Part shown: positions 50,701-60,800 of the stretch, in pieces
Position numbering within the stretch: the stretch's first letter is position 1
Layout of the letters: each line of letters opens with the position of its first letter
DNA from: Siniperca chuatsi
Taxonomy: Eukaryota; Chordata; Actinopteri; Centrarchiformes; Sinipercidae
NCBI RefSeq assembly: GCF_020085105.1
Contig: NC_058044.1
Span: 23,297,206 to 23,361,205 of the forward strand
Reading direction: 5' to 3'
Length of the DNA: 64,000 nucleotides
Notes under the pieces: generated by a model
The model's input: the letters and a program-made list of their open reading frames with translations, nothing else
What the model was told of the DNA's origin: nothing
Database searches by the model: none
Made by a program: the position numbers and the translations under genes

Positions 50701-53225
50701 TTTGCAGTCTTTTTTAATTTGGTATGCTTTGTTGAAACTGTTTTAATACAACAATGCCTGAGCAGGCAAGACTGAGCATTGGTCCTGTATCTGCAGCTAG
50801 AAATCAGAAAGAGAAATATAGAGGTGAGGGAAAAAGAGAAAACATATGCAGGTGAGGTACTCACATCCTCAGTGGTATTACATATTGTGTGCGACTCCTG
50901 CATGGTAATAAGGCAGAAGGCTGTCATGGAGGCATTTGAATCTGTGCCATGCACATCACCCTATACATGCACACACAAACATATCAGTACCATCATTATC
51001 ATTACAATCAACAACATTAAACATTGGTTTATTCATACACAATGATAAATTAAACATAGCACTTGTTTAGCACCAAGATGAAGAATTGATGTTACTCAGT
51101 GCACGCACAATCATTTCTCCGTGGATAATCGTTCCAACTTCTCTAAATGAGCCGTCAGTTTGCTGTGTTTCGAAAATCAGAAACTTGATGGCTTCACAGA
51201 TCACTTTTTTTTGCACTTCCACCAGATTATAGGCCATGGCAAACACCTTGGTAACATAGGCTGTCAACCTTAGAGAGAAGAGAGTTTTTCCATTTACTTT
51301 AGTTAAATAACCTGTACCTGAACAATATCTAATGTCCCCATAGTTACTCATGATAAATGAGTTAGATGAGGATGTGCAAAATATTTGTGTACGAGTTCAT
51401 ACATGTTTTGATGCTTCACCAGGTGCTACTCTTATGATTCGGGAACACAGCAAAAGACCCATCATTTTTACGGTAGGTAAGCTCATTCTGGTATCCTGGA
51501 CACAAACAAAAACAGACCTTTTTACTACATTCAACTACACTGAATCTTATCCATTGGATGCTAGTTTGAGTGCCTTGGTCTCCTCAGTTAAACAATATTT
51601 CTGGTATCTGTGCTAATTAATATATCTGTGTGTGCTCACCAGTTGTGATGTGTTGGAGGGCATCTTTACGTTTCTCAAAGCCTACAGGTTCCCACTGGTC
51701 AGTTTTGTCCAAATACATGGTTGCAATGACAGGCAGGGTCATGCTGATCATGTTCTGCTCTCCACAGCCTGAGGGCGCTTTGATCAGAGTACCCATAGAG
51801 TTCCCACTAATGGCGTTTTCTACCAGTGCACTTATCTGCTCTCTTCCTATGTGGACACACAGGAACAATGACAGGATCAACAGGAGGAAAAAAAAGCATG
51901 CAAAAAAGTTCCCCCTAACCAGTGAGGTGGTAATTTATAAAACCGAAAGAACAACTTTGTTGCCACAATTACAATTAACATTACAGAGTTCATTGTACAG
52001 GCATTATATAACATAACATGCACTCATATCATAACCAAATAAAACATATCACCTGTCGTAGAAAAGGTTTCAGTTGTAGTCATCTGGACACTTTTCAGAA
52101 TCAAGACGTTTCGTCTCCCATCCGGAAGTCATTCTCAATTGTGAAAAAATGGGACGGGAAGCTTTTTAGTAGCTTCTTTAAGCTACTCTGTGTTACATAA
52201 GCCCTGCCCTCAGGAAGGAATCTAAATGAGTATCTGCTGATTAGCTAGTTTCACCTGAAACTGACCTAATTGTTTCCATGATGGCCCAGTAATCATGGCC
52301 TATTGTTTTCTGGCTGCACCTCCCTCATCACTGTTAAGTACCTGATTAGCATATGATTGGCGTGACCAAGGTGCTAATACACTCTGATAGACTTTGGGCA
52401 GATTGAATCTCAGACCACCATTTCTGTTCAAAGAGGGGTTCTCTTTTTTCACAAAAATGGCTTCTTTGACACCCTTTGAGAATGACTTCCGGATGGGAGC
52501 CGAAACGTTTTGATTCTGAAAACAGTGTCCAGATGACTACGACTGAAACCTTTTCTACGATAGAACACTCCTGGACGAATGAGAGACTACACCGTCATAT
52601 CACCTGTCACAGATATGTACATCCTAGTAGGTGTGTTTGGAACCAAATCTGCCTCAGGAATTTCAGTCCTCATAATTTCCTCTTGTTTGCCATCTAAAGA
52701 AAGAAACAGTTGGCAAGTTGGGGTATTACCAAATGAAAAAACAGATACTACACGATTCTGTGTTTACTGCAGTTCCTTAACTGCTGGACTCACCTACACC
52801 TTTCTTTGCAGGGTCAAGGGTTATATGCTTTAAAGATTTTGTCAGTATGCCTTCAGGCTGGAAAAAGAACAGTTACACCTATTTGGAATCACTACTATTT
52901 CCAAGCAAATCTTATACAACGTTGTATTCTTACAGCTTTATTGTTTGCGCCACAACAGTTTCAATATGGCATACCAAGCTCCAAACTGACCACACGAGTC
53001 TGTTTCTCTTACCACCACCAGCAGATTCTTCTTGATTCCATCATTGAGCGACGAGTCTTTAACAGCTGCTTTGACCTCAATGTGGAGTTGCCCTTCCTTC
53101 ATGGGAATAACGCCAAAGTGTACAGATCGTGTAGTTTGGGGCCCAACTTTAACCTCCTGACGATACCTCCCACGCCTAGAGGCTGAACTGCACACATGCT
53201 GCTTCTCAATCAGTTCCACGCGCAC

Positions 53226-53267
<42 letters not shown>

Positions 53268-56200
53268 ACATAGGAGATTGAAGAAGTTCAAATGTGTATT
53301 TGAATGCAGACAAAGAGCTACTTCACAGAGCAGATAAGATTCAGGTGACGTGAGATTTCTGAGGGTCCAGATAAAATACTTTGGCATTTTCAATATCAGG
53401 CACTTTCTTTGATTGTCATAAAACAAGTTATTTTTTCTAAATGTCTTTTGTAAACATTCATAACAGTTGCACAGCTGTACTGTGCAATGAGTGATTATCA
53501 GCAACCTTTTTGTGTGTGCTCACTTTATGTTTTATCTCCAAATAAAGTGGTAGCTAATCTGACAAAACAACCCAACAGTCTGTGTCATCTTCTGATCGAG
53601 GTATTTGTTGGGCCAATCTTTAAAGCCATGTTGCAGCATGGGCACTGGAGTCCTCTTTTTGGCCATCTGTTGCATGTCAGTCCAATATTTAATATTGCTT
53701 TTGCCTTGATTTTCAATACTGAAAAAACAATAACTTACTAAGTAAAAGTCAATATACAAAAGGATTACGGGATGGTGAAGCAGGCACAAGGTCAAAACCA
53801 GAAAGCAGTCCAATACAAGCAAACAAATCTGACAAGGAGCAGGCAGAAAATCCAAAAATCCATAAAACAAGCAAGGACCAGGAACAGTCCAAATAACACT
53901 AGAAACAAACACTGGGGAAAATGGCTAGACCGTAAGGCACATAAACCAAATCCAAGACAAACTGACCCAGAGAAAGGGAAGCAAACAGACTATATACACA
54001 GGCGAAGGCAGGATAACTAGACACAGGTGACACTAATTAGGGTGGCAAACAATCAAAACTGGTGGGAAAAGCTAACAAAGACAGGAAGTAAAACTACACA
54101 AGACACATGAGGCAGCACACTTACAATATAAAACAGGAAATAACAAAACCCAAGACTCAAAACATGACAGAAAGCATTCTGTCCTAAAAACATAGGAAAA
54201 CAATAGCTCAGACTTACGGTAATAGGATCAGGACTGTAGTTGTGGAGGATTGCCTTAATTTCCAGCTGTTCTCCACGGACAGCAGAGTATGGCAGCCTGA
54301 GATCAATGAAGAAGTTCTTCCGCACAATTGCCTCTAATGGTTTGCCAACACAGATACCTTGAAGATGAAAGGAGAATCAAACAAGGGGTGAAACAGAGTA
54401 AAATAAAACAAGGTGTCACAATTTTAAGATTAGAGCGGCTATGGAAATCCTCACCGTGAGTTCTTGAAAGGCTGATGCCAGTGAACAGCCAGGTTGTGAT
54501 AGAGTCTTTCAAAGGAAATCCTGTCTCCTTTGATGTGGTGTCACTGAGGTAAAAAATGTTTAAACTTTAGTAGTGTCATGAATGAAGTTTAGTCAACCAA
54601 CTCAGATGGATGATTTTGTGAATATAGAATGATATATAAACAGCAGCAGCAGTGGCAGCAAGTGTCAGCATAGCTTTCAGGTGAGCGGTGTTGCAGCAGA
54701 AAAATGGTGAGCAGAACACTGATGACTGACGTACACCGCCATGATTTAAAGGGTATGATGGATATATGTTTCAGTGAGGGGAGTATGCCATATGAGTATA
54801 ACAGCAGACTGGCTACCTAAGCTAGCTCAAAGGCATTGCTTTGTTTATCAGTGTATTTTTGTGTGTGTATAGGTTTCAGTTGACTCACCAGTTCGGTGTT
54901 TGTCGAAGGCAAGCAGGCAGTTTGATATCTGTCCACAGCCAACTTTCAGGGAACATGGTGCGAGAAGTAATTTTATCGCTGTCCATGTAACTCTCATCTT
55001 TCTCACCTAAAGTGACATTTTAAAAAAAAAGTTAGTATTTTTCACTGTGTGGCATACGACCAGTATGACCGTTAAATGGAACCAATGCTGCCTTTCCCTC
55101 CATCCCTTGTCCCCATCTCTTACTGCGCGCCAGTAGGAGGCTGTCATGCTTTCTCTCAGCTCGCTGGCTTTCCAGCTCTTTGCAGCAGTGCAGGAAGGCC
55201 TCAACACAGGCTGGACCGTCCACGATGTACTCGCTGCGCCTCTCACAGTTATATGAAAGGGGGGTGTCCCTCATGCCATCCAAACAACAGTCACGTTGCT
55301 TTTTTTCTCTATATTGACTCACTTAAAAGGGGAGAGGGTTATGAAGAAACATTTTGTAGATGCAAATACAAAATATAAATGATTAATTTTAATTTTGTGT
55401 GTGGCACCGTAAATATTTATCTGTTTTTGCAATGTGCCCATGGTTCTGGGCTATCCAGAGCAGAGGTTTTCAAACTGTGAGGCCTGCCTCTCCAGAGTGG
55501 TTCCAGTTGAAGGGGGGTTGCAGAGGGAGAGATGTGAGGAGAAACCATGTGAAGTGAAAGGGACAGGTGCGGCAGGTGTTGTGAAAACACATGACTGAGT
55601 TAGTGTAGTCTGGCCTGCTGATTTGGCCAGCTCACCAACGCGGTAAAGAGTAGCAGCTGCATCACTGGCTGTTGAAAACAGCTCATGCAGGCAATTCATG
55701 TACTTAAAATTGCAAAATGAAATGATTTCTGATACCAAGAGCAGAAACAACAGGAGATAAACCAAAACACTGCAAATATGAGGAACATGTTAATGACCAC
55801 AGGCTCAGTGTGATATTTATGTGAGAGAGAGAAGTGCTAGCTAATAATAGCATGCAACCTGTAAAACTTGCCACTTAGAGACTAAGCATGCAAGGCTGCA
55901 GATTTTTTCAAACAAAGATTGGACGCGTTTCAAGGAGACAGGAGAGGAGTGTAGCATGGTGAAACTTAAGGCACTCACCCAAGGCCTGCACATTGCAAAA
56001 GCAGGAAAGGCCCAAACAATCTGGGCTCCTTGGAATGCCAACCAGCACTTGTTCTTTAACATCCAGAGCCCTGTCTGAAAAGCTGCGAGCCACTGTTGTC
56101 AGAGACTGGAATGGAATTGAGCTTAGCTGCCAAGGTCTCTTGTAGCATCATTGTGAATGTCCAGGTTTCTCCAGTAATACTTGTCAACCATACTCTTTCA

Positions 56201-57841
56201 ACCATAACTTGCTCATTAGACTAATAACCTGTCAATAACACATCAGGCCCGGGACCAAACCGAAGACAACCTCCGAGACCGACGGTGGCCAGTTTGACAG
56301 GGAATACAGTACAGAGGTGGTTTTCTAGCCGGGTTTGGCTCCTGGGATCCCGGGGCTGAATCAGCTAATAGCATGGCTGGCTGCATGGGTCATACCGAGC
56401 TAACTAGCTAACAGCAGCTAACAGTTACAATTAGCAGCAGTTAACAGTTATATTAATTATCTTAATAATGGATTACATTTATATAATGTTAGCATTTTAT
56501 CTTGATACCCAAAGTGCTTCACAGTGAAGGGGGAAAACTCACCTCTACCACCACCAATATGGTCATGTTAGCTAACGTTACTTTAGCAACAAGTAAAGCT
56601 ATGTGTCCATCAGGAAACTCCATAAATCACCTTGGTACTGTACTGAGGTCAAGGGAATAATTCATGACACAATTATAATGGTCTCATGTCAAAACCAACC
56701 ACATGACAATATAATGTAATGTTAACAACATAGGTTTCATTTACACTGGGGATGCTGGGGTCATGTCCCCACCACTTTATGAAATTGATGATTGTGTCCC
56801 CATCAAATTTAAAAGCATCATTTGTTAAAAGAATAAATAAAAAAATCTAATCAGTGATTTGAGTTTGTTTTAAAATTAATATGGAAACATAAATAGAAAT
56901 AATCTAATCCCTGCTCCAGTTTAATATGTTCTCACATATGAGTCATGATCATTTGAACTTGACTCATGTCTTGTGATCAACTCTTGTGAACTCTGTTTCT
57001 CAAACGTTAAAAATGCACGCAGTATCAGAACAACAAGGCAGTTTAACTTAACATCTAAAGGTAAGGTTGATTTATTATTTTTAGTTAATGTTGTTAACGT
57101 TATTCCTTCAGTTGTTTTTATTTTGTCATATTTTAAGGCAGTGATATTGGATTGGATATTGTTATCACTGGGCTGACTGACATGCATTGGTGCTTTCTAC
57201 AGTAGATGTGATTTTGGCATTGTTCGATTGACATGGTGTTGCAGCTGTGGATGTGATGGATGACTGTTACTTGTGCGGTTGACGTTGCCTGTAGTAGCCT
57301 AGACTATGCCCTTTTGATGCGCCGTTATGCAATTTTTGTGCAGACCCGCCGTAATTATCTACTCTGACCTCATACTGATCCCCTCATTACATTTCCTAAA
57401 ATTGCATATGAAGATCGTTTAAACATAATACATAATTGACATAATTGACCGAATGTTATGTCATGGTTATGACGGTGTCATGTCTGTCTTATCCACCCAC
57501 TTTTTAAAAACAATACGGAAGCAATTGTTATTGATGCCATTTCAATATTACCACCTTGTGATTCTTACCTAAGCTGGTTCTGATGTCCAGTATAGTGCTG
57601 GCTCGTTTCCTCCTGCTGGGAGCCGGACATTTCAATTCTGCAATTGCAAAACAGACTAGCTCTTAAACAGAACCCAACATGTTTAAACCTAGAGTTGAGT
57701 TCTGCATGATATCACTGATGTGATACTGTTAAAATCAGAGTGAGGTTGTCATGGTCAGCCACCATGCCGTGCGACCCCTGCAGACTCTAGTGCTGTTTCC
57801 CTCTCCTTGTGTGTCTTGTGTGTCCTCCGTTTGTCTCCAGT

Positions 57842-57874
<33 letters not shown>

Positions 57875-60800
57875 CCTGGTCTGGCTTCTTGGGCATCTGC
57901 CTGCTGTTGATCACCGGCGCACCTGACACCAATTAGTCATCAGTCTCCACAGCATAAAGACCTGGCTCTTCCTCACTACCAGCGCCAGATTGTCTTGTGT
58001 ACGACCATATGTAACGGCTCCATGCTTAACACAGCTAAGTACTGTTGTAGCGCTGTCTAAGTTATCTTGTCTTTTGTAAACTCTGGTTTGCTTCTGCCAC
58101 AGACATCCCTCTCGCCGGTGATCACAACCACGTTCACCTCACGGATCTCTGCCAACCTGTTTGCCTGTCTTATCGCCTGCACTGCCAGCTACACCAGCGA
58201 CACCTCCCGTGCCACTCGGAGCCAGTCATCTCCATTCTGTGTATCCGCTGCCGGCCTCACATTGCCATACCCGCTCCAGGTCGGAACACGCCTCTCCGCT
58301 CTTGGATCTGTGCAGTCCGCCCAGGGTTGGGTTCACCGCTTCCTCGAGAACTGCAGTTGACGGCCCCTGGCTACCTTTTTTTTTTTTTTTTTTTTTTTTC
58401 TTTTTACCTTTTTTTTAAAACAACCTTTATTGCACTGTTCAACACCACATGGTGTGCTTACATCATGTCATCTCTGTTGTCTGCTGAGCAGACATGATAA
58501 AATGTAACAAACACAAGCCTCATGTGAAACTCACATGGCAAAAGTTATCTCAGTGACTCACTGATTTAACTTGTTAAAAACAATTTAATTGGTAACTGGT
58601 TGTAAAGCTGTGAGGCTTAATTAAAGAAGGATTTGTAAGCATTTAAAAATGAAGCAGTCCATTATATTGTATACAGACGGGGGACAAATTAAGGAAAAAC
58701 CTGATAATGTTCAGGTAAGAATCAATCAGGTATAACAAAATATTGGCATTGCTGTTTGATGTTACTCCATAGCTATTCACCAAATTAATGGCCAAGACTT
58801 CCAACACCTGCTCTTTATCAGTGACATCAACACAGCTGGCATTCAATAGAGCTTCATATACACCTGAGGCTCAGAAAGTGGAAAAATCCTTCTCCTGACA
58901 GTGATACTCCCAGAAAGGACTTTACCTTCATAAATTAGTCCTGACATGATTTTGCTACACAAAGCTTGACTGCTCATTTGTCAGAATCAAATCTTGGAGT
59001 CACATGATAGTTCTGATTTAGTACTGTGTGTGTACTGTAAAGTAACTGTGACTAAGCTCCTAAGGAGGGACAATGAGTTTCAGGGTATGGTCTAGGGTGA
59101 CGGCCGTCATGCCCCACACTCGATGCTTCCCGTTCCGAAACACTGGGAGAGTGTATCTGTACTTGTCACCGGTGCGGAAGTGTGTGTAGCCACGGTTCTG
59201 AGGGTGGGACAAGGACAGGGTGAAAATCTCCTCCACCTCTCCGGGGTTGGGTTTGAAGGACAACTCCTCTAGGGGACTGAGGTTAGCCAGCACAGGAGCA
59301 ATCATCATCCCTGACATGTCCCTGAGAGGCTTCAGGATGCCCCACATCCTCTCTGTTGCCACATTAACACCCAGCTACTCCCTGGCTTCCCTCAACGCTG
59401 TGGCAACCACATCTCTGTCTGAGGGATCACTCTTTCCTCCTGCAAAACTGACATCTCCCTTGTGCCTGCCCTTCAGTGTACTGGAGCGCAGAGTGAAGAG
59501 AAACACCAGCTCCCCCTCAACAGAGCAGAGAGAGACCAGGACTGACGCCCATTTCCCCTGGTTCTTTCCCTGGCTCGCCCCTTTTCTCCCCTTGTCCACC
59601 TCGTACAGCTTCAAGTTGGGCCTCAGGCTGTGTCGACACCTGTTTTCATTCTCCAGGGACAGACAGTCTCTCCAGGCGTCTGCCACATGAGGGGCAACCT
59701 GATGAACAGCTCTGGTTTGGTGAAAAGAGAGGCTGGAGGGTTGGGGTCGACTGTGAAAGTGTTTCAAAATCCATGCCGTATGTGTCGACAAGCTGAAAGG
59801 TCTAACAAAGTGCTGTTTGCAATATAAATGGCTTTGAAGAAAGTTACACTGAGTCTTATTGGTGAAACTGAGTGAAGGCTGGCAAATGTCCCAAGGCCTT
59901 CTCTGGGGTTTAAGGCAAGTTGTGTTGATTAAACAGTCCTGGTAAGTGCTACCGCCTCGATAAAAGACCATATTCATTCATTCCGTCTGTTCGAATAACT
60001 GACTTACCTTATCTTCTCATTGTGTTCTGCATTTGTGGGTTCTAGTTTGTACATTACGACAGAGATAATTTGGCTGGTTTGAAAGTATCTGGTGCTTGAG
60101 CTTTCAGGCATCAGGAAATGCTAGGCTACCATTAATGTTGGCTGTTTTATACTGTTTTAGCTTTGCTGGTGTGCTTGTTGCTAGCTAACATTACCTGTTC
60201 TTTTCTGCAATCCTGCCAACTCTATCCTACATGTAGGGGATACAAATAAGTTCATATCATAATTATATCTTAAATCATTCAGTACAGGTCTATTGAATCT
60301 GAAGTTAGGATTGAGCATCCAGGGGGACCTATCAGGTTTGATAGTGACCATGTAGAGTGGGTCGAACACAAGTGAAGTGGGGGGGGAGAAAAGAACAACT
60401 CTGCTCGTAGCACGGTAGCAAAGTAAAAAAACAATTCTTGTTAGTTACTGCTCACACTGCACTCAACACCTGCAGATGCAGAGAGCCTACAGGCATTTTG
60501 TGATTAATAGGTATCGGCTATGAATCAAGGTTTTTTTTTTCTCTTCTTCTTTCTTGGTATGACAGCTGTCAAAAATGCTCTACTCTGTTCCATTAAACCT
60601 GTCCACACAGCACTGTGAGCATGTTAGTTTCTTAATGCATTGCTAATCATCTGTAAAACATACCTAAACTGCTTCACTAATTTTAACATAGGCCTAAAAC
60701 GTGCACTGTACATTGTATAATGAAGGACACAATGGTAAAAACAGAATTAAAATAAATATTGGATCATAAAATTTGCTCAGGACAGTCATAAGTTTCATAC

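Larger units (their letters stand above)
46271..50864. other. repeat-rich c3 intron lacking expected exons
   Basis: Contains an inverted-repeat pair (46791-46817 and 47244-47270), a dispersed repeat block (47590-48480), a 26-base A run (49064-49089) and AT-rich DNA. I looked for sequence coding the thioester-domain helices that normally lie between the flanking exons and saw none on either strand. Confidence 0.6.

Noticed and set aside
52490..52540. Hammerhead-ribozyme-like words (ggatgggag..cgaaacg) in the fold-back arm
   Set aside because: The essential CUGANGA core is not present as written, so a ribozyme is not supported; only a distant Penelope-like origin remains possible.
55305..55311. 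TATAGAG as the acceptor of the C3a exon
   Set aside because: It also restores phase, but it drops five conserved residues and lacks a pyrimidine tract; CCCCTTTTAAG fourteen bases upstream fits better.
60181..60369. Minus-strand frame as a possible C3 exon between the MG6 exon and the RRKR exon
   Set aside because: The MG6 exon (61320) joins exon 57637 directly in phase to give PYRQELKCPAP as in other C3 proteins, so nothing is missing here.
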